Positions 50,112-59,242 of a stretch of DNA of 64,000 nucleotides are shown here, piece by piece. Location of the stretch: contig NZ_BBWH01000026.1 in the NCBI RefSeq assembly GCF_001463705.1, forward strand, positions 24,035 to 88,034, read 5' to 3'. A program made the translations under genes and the position numbers. Position 1 is the stretch's first letter. Every line of letters begins with the position of its first letter. The notes under the pieces are model-generated. The model was not told the DNA's origin and did not search any database. It was given only the letters and a program-made list of their open reading frames with translations. The DNA is from Aureimonas sp. AU12 (lineage in GTDB: Bacteria; Pseudomonadota; Alphaproteobacteria; Rhizobiales; Rhizobiaceae).

Positions 50112-52331
50112 ATGACACGGTCGATACGAGGATGGATGGCGGGCGTCGCCGTGTCGGCCCTGGCCATGGGTGCGCTCGCAGTGCCGACCCCGGCGCTGGC
50201 GCAGGCGGTTGCCGGCGCTGACGACGACGTGGTGCTCGATCCCGTCGTGGTCGAAAGCGCGGCGGCGCCGGTCTCGGCCGCCAAGACGACCACCGCCACC
50301 ACCACCACGACGACGCGCCGCACGATCGACGACAAGCTCGTCGACAGCATCGCCGATCTCGGACGCACCGAGGAGGCCGGCGTCACCTTCAACCGCCGCA
50401 CCAACAGCCTCAACGTGCGCGGCTTGGAGGGCTCGCGCGTCCTCACCACGATCGACGGCGTGCGGGTTCCCTATCTCAACGACGCCACGCGCGGCGCCAC
50501 CGGCGGTGGAAGCTCGTTCGACTTCGACACGCTCTCGGCGCTCGATCTCACCCGCGGTACGGCGCCGCTCGCCGGCTCGGGCGCGCTCGGCGGCGTCCTG
50601 GCGCTGCGCACGCTCGACCCGGAAGACCTGCTCCTCGGCGGGCGCCGGATCGGCGGGCTGACGAAGAACGGCTACGATTCCGTCGATCGCAGCTGGTTCA
50701 CCAGCAATGCCGCCGCCATGCGCTCGGGCGACACGCTCGTCCTGGTGCAGGGCGGCTATCGCGGCGGTCACGAGTTCGACTCGATGGGCGACCGGGATAT
50801 CCTGGGGGCTGCGCGCACCGCGCCGAACCCGTCCGACACCGAGCAGGGCAACCTCCTCGCCAAGCTCCACCAGTATGTCGAGGGCGGCCACCGCTTCGGT
50901 CTCGTCGGCGAGATCTACGATCGCAACGAGGATATCGACGGCCGCACGACGCAGACGGCCACCGGCAACTATCGGGGCGGCCAGTACTTCACCGGCGAGG
51001 AGCTGGCCCGGCGCAAGGCGGCGCTCACTTATGATTTCGACGCGCCGGAGCGCGGCACCGGCTGGATCGACGAGGCCAACGCCACGCTCTACTACCAGGA
51101 GGTCGAGCGGCACACGAGTGTCGATGCCTATCGCTCGACCTCCGTGGTCGGCCCGTTCACCCGTGACAACAGCTACGAGGAGGGGACCTACGGGTTCAAC
51201 GGTTCGGCGTCGGGCGACTACGCGCTGGGCGCGGCCCGGCACCGCATCACGGTCGGCACCGAACTGCGCTCGGGCACCTCGACGCAGTATTCCGCCGGCG
51301 AGGACGGCTGCCCCGCTGGCCCGCCCTATCCGCGCGCCTTCACCGCCTGCAACAACCTCCACACCAATCAGGCCGACACGCCGAAGGTCGACAGCCGGGC
51401 GATCGGCTTCTACGCGCAGGACGAGGTGGCGCTCCTTGCCGAGCGGCTGCGGATCACGCCGGGCCTGCGCTTCGACTGGTACGAGGAGAAGCCAGAGCTG
51501 ACCCCGGAATACGAGGGGAGCGCGGCCTTCAACGGCAGGCTGCCCGCATCCTCCAGCGATCAGGCGCTGTCGCCCAAGCTTCTCGCCGAATACGACCTCC
51601 TGCCCGAGCTCACCGCCTATGCGCAGTGGGGCATGGGCTTCCGGGCACCCACGGCGGGCGAGCTCTACTCGCGCTTCGGCGCCGTCGGCACCTATCTGCG
51701 CATCGGCAACGAGGATCTCGATCCCGAGACGAGCCGGGGCTTCGATGTCGGCCTGCGGGCCGGCAATGCCGATCTCGGCGGCCAGCTCAACGTCTTCCAC
51801 ACCCGCTATCGCAACTTCATCGACACGGTGACGCTCGCCCGGCCCGGCGGCGAGTACCCGCAGGGCGGCATCACCGGCTACCGGAACATTCCCGACGCCG
51901 AGATCGCGGGCGTCGAGGTCGGCGGCCATGTCCGCTTCCTCGACGGCTGGCAGGCGCGGGCCTCGCTCGCCTATGCGCAGGGGCGCAACCTGACGGACGA
52001 TACCTATCTCGATTCGGTGTCGCCGCTGACCGCGTTGCTCGGCCTCGGCTACGAGCGGCAGGACTGGGGCGGGGAGGTCACGACGAAGCTCGCGGCACGG
52101 CGCGACAAGGTCGACGAGGGCTTCGTCGCCCCCGGCTACGGCGTCCTCGACGTCACCGCCTGGTACGCGCCGGCACGCCTGCCCGGTCTCAAGCTGACCG
52201 GCGGCGTCTTCAACATTCTCGACAAGACCTACTACGACGCCGTGAACGTGCCCGACAGCCGGACGCAGCCGTCACTCTACTATTCCGAGCCCGGCCGCTC
52301 GTTCAAGCTGAACGTCACCTATCAGTTCTAG
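50112..52331 (+). CDS. hmuR: TonB-dependent haem/haemoglobin-type outer-membrane receptor
   Basis: 739 aa from the ATG at 50112; a TTG 9 nt earlier is possible. Signal peptide to about ALAQA, a TonB-box-like stretch, then a plug domain (NRRTNSLNVRGLEGSRVLTT, PLAGSGALGGVLALRT) and a 22-strand barrel ending in the aromatic LNVTYQF. Family marks of haem receptors are FRAP (GMGFRAPTAGELYSRFG) and the NPNL equivalent (GNEDLDPETSRG). No His lies between these two motifs, although most haem receptors have one there. Linkage to hmuTUVS supports haem uptake. A terminator follows at 52362. Confidence 0.87.
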   Translation: MTRSIRGWMAGVAVSALAMGALAVPTPALAQAVAGADDDVVLDPVVVESAAAPVSAAKTTTATTTTTTRRTIDDKLVDSIADLGRTEEAGVTFNRRTNSLNVRGLEGSRVLTTIDGVRVPYLNDATRGATGGGSSFDFDTLSALDLTRGTAPLAGSGALGGVLALRTLDPEDLLLGGRRIGGLTKNGYDSVDRSWFTSNAAAMRSGDTLVLVQGGYRGGHEFDSMGDRDILGAARTAPNPSDTEQGNLLAKLHQYVEGGHRFGLVGEIYDRNEDIDGRTTQTATGNYRGGQYFTGEELARRKAALTYDFDAPERGTGWIDEANATLYYQEVERHTSVDAYRSTSVVGPFTRDNSYEEGTYGFNGSASGDYALGAARHRITVGTELRSGTSTQYSAGEDGCPAGPPYPRAFTACNNLHTNQADTPKVDSRAIGFYAQDEVALLAERLRITPGLRFDWYEEKPELTPEYEGSAAFNGRLPASSSDQALSPKLLAEYDLLPELTAYAQWGMGFRAPTAGELYSRFGAVGTYLRIGNEDLDPETSRGFDVGLRAGNADLGGQLNVFHTRYRNFIDTVTLARPGGEYPQGGITGYRNIPDAEIAGVEVGGHVRFLDGWQARASLAYAQGRNLTDDTYLDSVSPLTALLGLGYERQDWGGEVTTKLAARRDKVDEGFVAPGYGVLDVTAWYAPARLPGLKLTGGVFNILDKTYYDAVNVPDSRTQPSLYYSEPGRSFKLNVTYQF

Positions 52332-52361
52332 GCAGCAAGACGCACCGTCGGCGAAGTCAGG

Positions 52362-52394
52362 CGACCCGGACCGGCAAGACGGTTCGGGTCGTTT
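52362..52394 (+). terminator. Terminator of the receptor gene
   Basis: CGACCCGGACC (52362-52372) pairs with GGTTCGGGTCG (52381-52391), an 11-bp stem with one G-T pair and an 8-nt loop, followed by TTT. It starts 31 bases after the receptor stop. Confidence 0.7.
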
Positions 52395-52433
52395 GGCGTT
52401 CGGACGCTGGCGGACCTCGCGAGACCCGGCGCG

Positions 52434-53294
52434 TCAGGCGCCCATGCCCGCGAAGTGGGCGAGCATGCGTTCGGCATCGGGCTCGATCCCGGTGAAGAGG
52501 CGGAAGGCGCCGACGGCCTGGAACACCGCCATGCCGCCGCCGTCCACCGTGCAGCATCCGAGCGCCCGTGCGCGGCGTAGCAGCTCGGTCTCCAGCGGAA
52601 AATAGACGATCTCGGCGACCCATATGGCGGGGCGCAGCATCTCGGCCGGCAGCGGCAGGCCGGGATGGGCGGCCATGCCGGTCGGCGTCGCGTGGACGAG
52701 GCCCGACGCCCGCGCCATCGCGGCGCCAAGGTCCGTGCCAGGCTCGACGCGTGCCCCCTCGAATTGCGCCTGCATCTCGCTCGCCAAGGCTGCGGCGCGG
52801 CCGGCGTCGCGGTCGAAGATCGTCAGGTGGCGTGCCCCCAGCCCAAGCGTCGCATGGGCCACCGCGGCACCCGCGCCGCCGGCGCCGAGCTGCACGACCG
52901 AGCGCATGTCCGCGTCCGGCAGGCCGCGGCGGAAGCCTTCCGCGAAGCCGGACTGGTCGGTGTTGTGGCCGATGCGACGCCCCTCGCGCAGCACCACCGT
53001 GTTGACGGCGCCGAGCGCCCGGGCTGCGGGAGAGAGGTCGTGCAGGAAGGGGATCACCGCCTGCTTGGCGGGATGGGTGACGTTGACGCCGGCAAAGCCG
53101 CGCGCCTCGACCTCGGCAAGGAGATCGGGCAGCGCCGCGACCCCGACGCCCCGCCGGTCGAGATCGATCAGCTCGTAGCGCAGCGACAGGCCGTTGGCGC
53201 GGCCTTCCTCGGTGTGAAGGGCGGGCGAGCGCGAAAGCTGGATGCCGCTGCCGATGAGGCCGACATCGATCGTGCGGGTGGGTCTGTCGAGCAT
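52434..53294 (-). CDS. Shikimate/quinate dehydrogenase (AroE family)
   Basis: 286 aa. The substrate-binding SxS motif (IQLSRSPALH), the catalytic Lys in VNVTHPAKQAV, the Asp in HNTDQSGFAEG and the nucleotide-binding LGAGGAGAAVAHA are all present. AroE-type enzymes interconvert shikimate or quinate and the 3-dehydro compounds. The ATG at 53294 fits the family start; 15 earlier residues were rejected. Its place beside a TRAP transporter and quiC/pca genes implies catabolic use: oxidation of shikimate or quinate to feed QuiC. NAD or NADP preference is not read; FDRDAG after the glycine motif suggests NAD. Confidence 0.83.
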   Translation of the reverse strand: MLDRPTRTIDVGLIGSGIQLSRSPALHTEEGRANGLSLRYELIDLDRRGVGVAALPDLLAEVEARGFAGVNVTHPAKQAVIPFLHDLSPAARALGAVNTVVLREGRRIGHNTDQSGFAEGFRRGLPDADMRSVVQLGAGGAGAAVAHATLGLGARHLTIFDRDAGRAAALASEMQAQFEGARVEPGTDLGAAMARASGLVHATPTGMAAHPGLPLPAEMLRPAIWVAEIVYFPLETELLRRARALGCCTVDGGGMAVFQAVGAFRLFTGIEPDAERMLAHFAGMGA

Positions 53295-53424
53295 CGCGGC
53301 GGTCCCGCTTCTTGGGGTCTGGGAAGGCGGACCCGCCACGGGAGGGCGGGCCGCGGAAAGGGGCGTCCCGCGCCCTCGGCCGATCGTCGGCTTCGAGGGG
53401 CGGGCCGCCGGGGCGCGGCGCGTC

Positions 53425-54441
53425 TTACTGCGTGCCGCGAAGGCGCTTCAGCTCGGCCGCCACCGCATCCACCGTTTCGCCGCCGATCTGGTCGCGGAAC
53501 TGCGCGACCACCGGCTGCACCGCCGCGCGGAAGCCTTCCAACTCTTCGGGCGTCAGTTCGGTGACCTCCATGCCGCTGGCCTTGATGTCGGCGAGGAAGC
53601 CGGCATTGGCGTCGCGCGAGACCTTGCGCTGGTAGTCGCGCGCCTCGTTCGCGGCGTCGCGGAGAAGCGCCTGCTCGTCGGCGTCGAGCTTGTCCCAGAA
53701 AGTCTTCGAGACGAGAACGACCTGCGGATTGTACTGGTGGCCGGTCAGCGTCAGGTACTTCTGCACCTCGGTGAACTTGGCGTTGACGATGTTGGAGAGG
53801 GGGTTCTCCTGGCCGTCCACGGTGCCGGTCTCCAGCGCCGAGTAGAGCTCGGGATAGGGCAGCGGCACGGCGTTGGCGCCGAGCGCGTTGAACATGGCAA
53901 TGGGGACCGCCGACTGCACGGTGCGGATCTTCAGGCCCGCGACCTCGCCGACGCTCTTCACCGCATGGCGGTCGTTCGTCAGGTGGCGGAAGCCCAGCTC
54001 CCAGAAGCCGAGACCGACCAGCCGGTTCGCCGGCAGGCGCTCCGTGAGCGCGGTGCCGACCGGTCCGTCCATCACCGCATCGGCCTCTTCCGGCGTGCCG
54101 AAGAGGAAGGGCAGGTCGACGACGCCGAACTCCTTGACCGTGCCGGACAGGAGGCCGGCATTCATCACGCTCATCTCGACGATGCCGCCCTGCAGCGCCG
54201 ACAGGGTCTGGACGTCGCCGCCGAGCGTGCCGCCGGGGAAGAGCTTCACGGCGATCTTGCCGTCGCTCTTTTCCTTCACGATCTCGGCGAAGCGCTCCAT
54301 GCCGGTCACCTGCGGGTGGCCCTTGGAGTTCTGCGCCGCGAACTTGATCGTGCGGGACTGGATCTCGGCGCTCGCGCCGCCAGCGGAGACGAAGAGCGCG
54401 GTGGCCGCGACGGCGGCCATGAGGGTCTTGGTCAGGGTCAT
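53425..54441 (-). CDS. dctP: TRAP transporter solute-binding protein (DctP type)
   Basis: 338 aa with a Sec signal (LMAAVAATALFVSAGGASA). DctP-family features are FAAQNSKGHPQVTGMERFAE, the carboxylate-binding Arg in GLKIRTVQSAVPI and the PYPELYSALETGTVDGQENP segment. GGAGG lies 9 nt before the ATG. It captures an organic acid in the periplasm for the DctQM membrane parts. Given the catabolic genes nearby, quinate, shikimate, dehydroshikimate or protocatechuate is a likely solute, but this is inference. Confidence 0.92.
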   Translation of the reverse strand: MTLTKTLMAAVAATALFVSAGGASAEIQSRTIKFAAQNSKGHPQVTGMERFAEIVKEKSDGKIAVKLFPGGTLGGDVQTLSALQGGIVEMSVMNAGLLSGTVKEFGVVDLPFLFGTPEEADAVMDGPVGTALTERLPANRLVGLGFWELGFRHLTNDRHAVKSVGEVAGLKIRTVQSAVPIAMFNALGANAVPLPYPELYSALETGTVDGQENPLSNIVNAKFTEVQKYLTLTGHQYNPQVVLVSKTFWDKLDADEQALLRDAANEARDYQRKVSRDANAGFLADIKASGMEVTELTPEELEGFRAAVQPVVAQFRDQIGGETVDAVAAELKRLRGTQ

Positions 54442-54521
54442 TGTCGGTTCCTCCCGAGGCGGCTTCGCGCCTCTTCTCGTTGACGGCCCTTGGGGCCGGT
54501 TCGGGTTGCGCCGGGCCGGGG

Positions 54522-55805
54522 TCAGCGCCCGGCGAAGAAGGCGGCGGGCACGGTGACGAGCGCCGGAAACAGGACGAGCAGCAGCAGCACGATGAGCTGC
54601 GCCAGCATGAAGGGCAGGACGCCGCGGATCAGCTTGTCCATCGAGATGCCGCCGACGCCGCAGACGACGTTCAGCACCGTGCCGACGGGGGGCGTGATCA
54701 GGCCGATCGAGTTGTTGATGATGAAGAGGACGCCGAAATAGACGGGGTCGATGCCGGCCTCGCGGATCACCGGCATCAGCACCGGCGTCAGGATGAGGAT
54801 GGTCGGCGTCATGTCCATCGCCGTGCCGACGGCGATGATCAGCGCCATGATGGCCAGAAGCAGCAGCGTCTGGTTGTCCATCAGCGGTTCGAGCAGCGCC
54901 ACCATGGCGCCCGGCAGGTCGGCGATGGTGATGAGCCAGGCCGAGACCGAAGCGGCGGCGACGAGGAACATGACGACCGCCGTGGTCTTGGCGGCGGCGG
55001 TGAAGACGCCGAGCAGCATGGCCGGCGTCAGCTCGCGGTAGATCACCATCGCGACGAAGAGCGAGTAGACGGCGGCGACGACGCCGGCTTCCGTCGGGGT
55101 GAAGATGCCGAACTTCAGGCCGAAGATGATGATCACGGGCAGCATCAGCGCCCAGAGGCTGGACACGAAGGCGTGGCGCCGATCCGCCCCACTGGCGCGC
55201 GGCGGCAGGGCGATCTCGTCGCGCCGGATCACCACCAGCCAGGCGATGCAGAGCGCGGCGCCGATCATCAGGCCGGGTGCGATGCCGGCGAGGAAGAGCT
55301 GCGTGATCGAGACGCCGCCGACGACGCCGTAAAGGATGAAGCCGATCGAGGGCGGGATGATCGGACCGATGATCGCCGAGGAGGCGATGAGGCCGCCCGA
55401 TTTCGCCGCGTCATGGCCGGACTTCACCATCATCGGCATCAGAAGCGCGGCGAGCGCCGCGGCATCGGCCACCGCCGAGCCCGAGAGCGAGGAGAGGACG
55501 CAGGCCGCCAGGATGCAGACGAAGCCGAGGCCGCCGCGCCGGTGCCCGACGAGCGCCACCGCGAGATCGACGATGCGTTTCGACAGGCCACCCTGGTTCA
55601 TCACCTCGCCGGCCAGCATGAAGAAGGGCACCGCCATCAGCGTGAAGCTGTCGGCGCCCTGCAGGATGGTCTGGGCGACGATCTGCCCGTCGAACAGGTC
55701 CATGTGGACCATGAGCGCGACGCCGGACAGGATGAGCGCGAAAGCGATGGGCATGCCCAGCGCCATCGTGCCGAGGAGCGAGCCGAGGAAGACCGCGATG
55801 ACCAT
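54522..55805 (-). CDS. dctM: TRAP transporter large permease (DctM)
   Basis: 427 aa, about 12 hydrophobic helices, with the DctM pattern of FLGSLLGTMALGMPIAFALI, FFMLAGEVMNQGGLSKRIVD and IIPPSIGFILYGVVGGVSI. It uses the sodium gradient to pass the solute across the inner membrane. The order of transcription is dctQ, dctM, dctP, aroE-like. Only 15 nt separate it from dctQ, and 80 nt lie before dctP. Confidence 0.93.
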   Translation of the reverse strand: MVIAVFLGSLLGTMALGMPIAFALILSGVALMVHMDLFDGQIVAQTILQGADSFTLMAVPFFMLAGEVMNQGGLSKRIVDLAVALVGHRRGGLGFVCILAACVLSSLSGSAVADAAALAALLMPMMVKSGHDAAKSGGLIASSAIIGPIIPPSIGFILYGVVGGVSITQLFLAGIAPGLMIGAALCIAWLVVIRRDEIALPPRASGADRRHAFVSSLWALMLPVIIIFGLKFGIFTPTEAGVVAAVYSLFVAMVIYRELTPAMLLGVFTAAAKTTAVVMFLVAAASVSAWLITIADLPGAMVALLEPLMDNQTLLLLAIMALIIAVGTAMDMTPTILILTPVLMPVIREAGIDPVYFGVLFIINNSIGLITPPVGTVLNVVCGVGGISMDKLIRGVLPFMLAQLIVLLLLVLFPALVTVPAAFFAGR

Positions 55806-55820
55806 GGTGTCGCTCTCCCT

Positions 55821-56384
55821 CTAGCGGCCGAGGCCGGCGGCGGCGCGCGGGGCCGTGCCGGTGGCTTCGGGCGGCAGCAACTCCTCCGATTCCTGCACCA
55901 GCACCGCCGAGGCGAGGTCGATGCGACCGGTCAGGATGCCGAGGAGTTCGCTGGCGAGAATGAGGAGGGCGGGCACGGCGAAGGCGATGGCGGGGATGTG
56001 GAACCAGGCCATGGAGATGCCGGTGGCGGGCGTCACCGAGCTCCAGTTGATCACGGCCTGCGCGAAGCTGCCCTGCAGCAGCAGGCCGCAGGCGAGGATC
56101 ATGAGGAGATAGGAAAGCGCGACGCAGGCCTTGGCGAGCGGCAGCGGCAACGCCCGGATCATCGTGTCGATGCCGATATGGGCGTGCTCGCGCAGCGCCA
56201 CGAGGGCACCGAGGAAGATCAGCCAGACGAAGGCGAGGCGCGACAGTTCTTCGGAGGCGGTGATGCCGCTGTTCATCGCGTAGCGCAGCACGACATTGCC
56301 GAAGACGAGCACCACCATCGCCGCCAGAAGCAGGGCGATGGTCAAGCGCAGGGCCGCGAAATAGAGATCGACGAGACGTCGCAT
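55821..56384 (-). CDS. dctQ: TRAP transporter small permease (DctQ)
   Basis: 187 aa with four helices. The RYAMNSGITASEELSRLAFV segment and WLIFLGALVALREHAHIGID are typical of DctQ proteins. A C-terminal tail of ~25 polar residues (ESEELLPPEATGTAPRAAAG) is longer than usual. The start at MRRLVDLYFAALR is chosen since the family begins there; earlier in-frame Met codons lie in the promoter. It is the first gene of the operon, divergent from the TetR gene. Confidence 0.88.
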   Translation of the reverse strand: MRRLVDLYFAALRLTIALLLAAMVVLVFGNVVLRYAMNSGITASEELSRLAFVWLIFLGALVALREHAHIGIDTMIRALPLPLAKACVALSYLLMILACGLLLQGSFAQAVINWSSVTPATGISMAWFHIPAIAFAVPALLILASELLGILTGRIDLASAVLVQESEELLPPEATGTAPRAAAGLGR

Positions 56385-56535
56385 CGATGCAGTCCTCCCG
56401 TGGCCGCCCGGATTCGGGTTCGGCCCTTGTCGTTCGTTCGACCCTCGACGCGCAAACCGCAAGCGGCGACCGGGCACCGAGAGGTGTCGGACGAGCGGGA
56501 CGCCGCCGTCCTCCCGGCTGCGATCCCTGTTGGAA

Positions 56536-56564
56536 AATGTGTACGAACCAGTTCGTATAGTCAA
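56536..56564. promoter_or_regulatory. TetR-type operator inside overlapping divergent promoters
   Basis: The perfect palindrome TACGAACCAGTTCGTA (56542-56557) fills the spacer between a leftward TTGACT (-35, 56559-56564) and CACATT (-10, 56536-56541), a 17-bp gap. A rightward TATAGT (56556-56561) overlaps its edge. One bound TetR dimer would thus block the dctQMP promoter and its own. Confidence 0.75.
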
Positions 56565-56629
56565 CCACGAAAACGGTCCCGATGATTTTCGGGCTTCTCT
56601 TCGACGACGCATTGGGGCAACTGCGAAGA

Positions 56630-57334
56630 ATGATGAAGCGTGACGAGACCAGCGCAACGGATGGGCCGCACGGCGACGAGCCCGCGGGCGCGCCCGTTCG
56701 CGCCTCGCGTTCGCACCGCGACCGCACGCAGACCACCCGCAACGACATTCTCGTGGTGGCGCGCGAGGAGTTCGCCGCCAATGGCCTGTCGGGCGCGCGG
56801 GTCGATGCGATCGCCGAGCGCACGCGCACCTCGAAACGGATGATCTACTATCATTTCGGCTCGAAGGAGGGCCTCTACCTCGCCGTTCTCGAGCATGCCT
56901 ACGGCGCGATCCGGCAGGTCGAATCGCAGCTCAATCTCGGTGATCTCGACCCGCCCGAGGCGATGCGCCGGCTGATCGACTTCACCTTCGACTACGACGA
57001 GGCGAACCCCGAATTCATCCGCCTCGTCACCATCGAGAACATCCATCGGGCCGAGCACATGGCGCAGTCGGCGACGCTGGGCGCGCTGAACGTCTCGGTG
57101 ATCTCAACGATCTCGACGATCCTCCAGCGCGGCCAGGCGCGGGGCGATTTTCGCGGCGGCATCGATCCCATCGACCTCCACATGCTCATCTCGTCCTTCT
57201 GCTTCTTCCGCGTCTCCAACCGCCACACGTTCGGCACGATCTTCCGGCGCGACCTGTCGGAGCCGCAGACCCGCGAGCGCCACAAGGCGCTGCTGCAGGA
57301 CGCGGTGCTGGCTCTTCTCGCGCCGCGCCCCTGA
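56630..57334 (+). CDS. TetR family transcriptional regulator
   Basis: 234 aa from the ATG at 56630; an ATG at 56582 would add 16 residues. A helix-turn-helix lies at ~40-85 (NDILVVAREEFAANGLSGAR, RTSKRMIYYHFGSKEGLYLA), and the C-terminal domain is all helical (NPEFIRLVTIENIHRAEHMA, LHMLISSFCFFRVSNRHTFG). The palindrome ahead of it is a typical TetR site. It lies between the TRAP operon and quiC, and likely represses the import genes until an aromatic or hydroaromatic effector appears. The gene ends 5 nt from the convergent quiC stop. Confidence 0.88.
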   Translation: MMKRDETSATDGPHGDEPAGAPVRASRSHRDRTQTTRNDILVVAREEFAANGLSGARVDAIAERTRTSKRMIYYHFGSKEGLYLAVLEHAYGAIRQVESQLNLGDLDPPEAMRRLIDFTFDYDEANPEFIRLVTIENIHRAEHMAQSATLGALNVSVISTISTILQRGQARGDFRGGIDPIDLHMLISSFCFFRVSNRHTFGTIFRRDLSEPQTRERHKALLQDAVLALLAPRP

Positions 57335-57339
57335 GGGCT

Positions 57340-59232
57340 TCAGAGCTTCGGGATCGCGGGTTGCGACAGGCGCGACTGCGTGGCGAGGCGGATCGGCGCA
57401 TTCGGCGCGCCGAGGCCACGATAGCCGCGGCGCTCCACGAGTTCGACGAAGAAGCCGCCGGGCAGCGCCCGCAGGTAGATCTGGAAATACTCGCCGGCCT
57501 CGTCGCGGTCGTAGAGGATGCCGGTGGCGCGCATTTGGGCCAGCGTCTCGGGGGGCAGATCGAACTTGGCCTCGAGGTCGTCGTAGTAGTTCTGGGGGAT
57601 CGGCAGCAGCGGCACGCCGCTCGCCTGCAGCGCCTTGGCCGTCGCAAAGATGTCGTTGGTGCGGAAGGCGACGTGCTGCACCCCCGGCCCGACGAATTGC
57701 GAGACGAACTGGGCCGAGAGCGTGCGCGCCGACTGCGATCCGTTGAGGACGACGCGAAGGCTCCCGTCGGCGGTCTCCAGCACCTGGCTGCGCACCAGCC
57801 CGCCGGGATCGGGCACCTCCACCGTCGGCAGGACGCTCAGGTCGAAGATCGAGCGGTAGAACAGCGTCCAGGACAGCATGTCCTCGTAGCGCACGGTCTG
57901 GGCGATGTGATCGACCGCGACGAGGCCGGCGCCGGCATGGCGGTCCCAGCCCGGCTCCAGCGCGAAATCGCGCTCCCATTGCCGGCCGAGCGCGTCGTCC
58001 TGCGGCACGAGATAGAGAAGGCTGCCGCCAACGCCCCGGATCGCCGGCAGGTCCTGTTCGCCCGAGGCGACCGTCTGGCGGAAGGGCGTCGCCAGAAGCC
58101 CCTCGGCGCGCGCCAGGGCGGCCGGGGCGTCCGTCATGCGCAGCCCGAGCGCGCAGACATTGGTGCCGTGGACGACGTAGGAGGAATGCGCGAACCCCTC
58201 CATCTCGGTGTTGACGACGACGCGCAGGTCCCCCTGCACGAAAAGCTCGACATCCTTCGAACGGTGCGTGCCGGCATGGCGAAAGCCGATCGCCGTCAGC
58301 ATGTCGGTCAGCCCCTCCGCCGAGGCGCCGTCGGTGGCGAACTCGGTGAAGGAGACGCCCGCGGTGCGCGCCGGGGCGGGCAGGGGATCGCGCTCGGACG
58401 GGCCCTTCATCGCCCGGCCTTCGGCCTTCAGACGGTCCATCAGGTAGATCAGCGAGCGCCGCCCGTCGACGGCGGTCTGGCGGGCCGAGCCGGCGCGGAA
58501 CTGGTCGTTGAAGATCTCCAGCGAATAGTAGCCGTCGTAGCCGGTCGCCTCGATCGCGGCCATGAAGTCGGCGATGGGCAGGGCGCCCTGGCCGGGCATG
58601 TTGCGGTAGTGCCGGCTCCACGAGAGAAGATCGAGGTCGAGCTTCGGCGCGTCGGCCATCTGGACGATGAAGATCTTGTCCTTCGGGATCGAGCGGATGG
58701 AGGCGCTGTCGATGCCGCGCGCCAGCGAATGGAAGCTGTCGAGGATGAGGCCGACATGGGCGTGGTCGGCGCGGCGCACGATCTCCCAGGCGTCGCGGTG
58801 GTCGTTGACGAAGCGCCCCCAGGCCAGCGCCTCGTAGCCGATGCGAACGCCGGCGCCGGCGGCGATCTCGCCGAGCGCAGCCAGGTCCTCGGCCGCGCGG
58901 TCGATGCCGCCCAGCGCCAGCGGCGAGACGGTGGAGCAGATGAGGATGAGATCGGTGCCGAGCTCGTTCATCGTCTCGAACTTGCGCCGCGCCCGGTCGA
59001 AGGCCTTGGCGCGCTGCGGCTCGGGCAGGCCCTCGAAGTCGCGGAACGGCTGGAACAGCGAGATCTCGAGGCCGGCATCGCGCACCATCTGCCCGACCTC
59101 GCGGGGCCCGTGGTCGAAGGCGAGGAAGTCGTTCTCGAAGATCTCGACCGCGCCGAAGCCGGCGGCGGCCGTCGCAGTCAGCTTCTCGGCGAGGTCGCCG
59201 GAGAGCGAGACGGTGGCGATCGAGGTCTTCAT
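57340..59232 (-). CDS. quiC: 3-Dehydroshikimate dehydratase fused to an HPPD-like domain (QuiC)
   Basis: 630 aa. The N-terminal TIM barrel (1-~280) is the dehydratase that turns 3-dehydroshikimate into protocatechuate; metal ligands appear as Glu in GYEALAWG, Asp and His in LILDSFHSLARG and Glu in YYSLEIFNDQFR. The C-terminal half (~290-600) resembles 4-hydroxyphenylpyruvate dioxygenase and keeps a His-His-Glu set: VDHIAQTV, VQHVAFRTND and FFVELVERRG. Such QuiC1 fusions are known in pseudomonads. GAGGG precedes the ATG. It is the last gene of the pca run and lies 10 nt after pcaB. Confidence 0.9.
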   Translation of the reverse strand: MKTSIATVSLSGDLAEKLTATAAAGFGAVEIFENDFLAFDHGPREVGQMVRDAGLEISLFQPFRDFEGLPEPQRAKAFDRARRKFETMNELGTDLILICSTVSPLALGGIDRAAEDLAALGEIAAGAGVRIGYEALAWGRFVNDHRDAWEIVRRADHAHVGLILDSFHSLARGIDSASIRSIPKDKIFIVQMADAPKLDLDLLSWSRHYRNMPGQGALPIADFMAAIEATGYDGYYSLEIFNDQFRAGSARQTAVDGRRSLIYLMDRLKAEGRAMKGPSERDPLPAPARTAGVSFTEFATDGASAEGLTDMLTAIGFRHAGTHRSKDVELFVQGDLRVVVNTEMEGFAHSSYVVHGTNVCALGLRMTDAPAALARAEGLLATPFRQTVASGEQDLPAIRGVGGSLLYLVPQDDALGRQWERDFALEPGWDRHAGAGLVAVDHIAQTVRYEDMLSWTLFYRSIFDLSVLPTVEVPDPGGLVRSQVLETADGSLRVVLNGSQSARTLSAQFVSQFVGPGVQHVAFRTNDIFATAKALQASGVPLLPIPQNYYDDLEAKFDLPPETLAQMRATGILYDRDEAGEYFQIYLRALPGGFFVELVERRGYRGLGAPNAPIRLATQSRLSQPAIPKL

Positions 59233-59242
59233 CGGCGGGCCC

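Noticed and set aside
53295..53339. Longer N-terminus of the AroE-like protein
   Set aside because: The extra 15 residues are low-complexity, and the family starts at the ATG at 53294.
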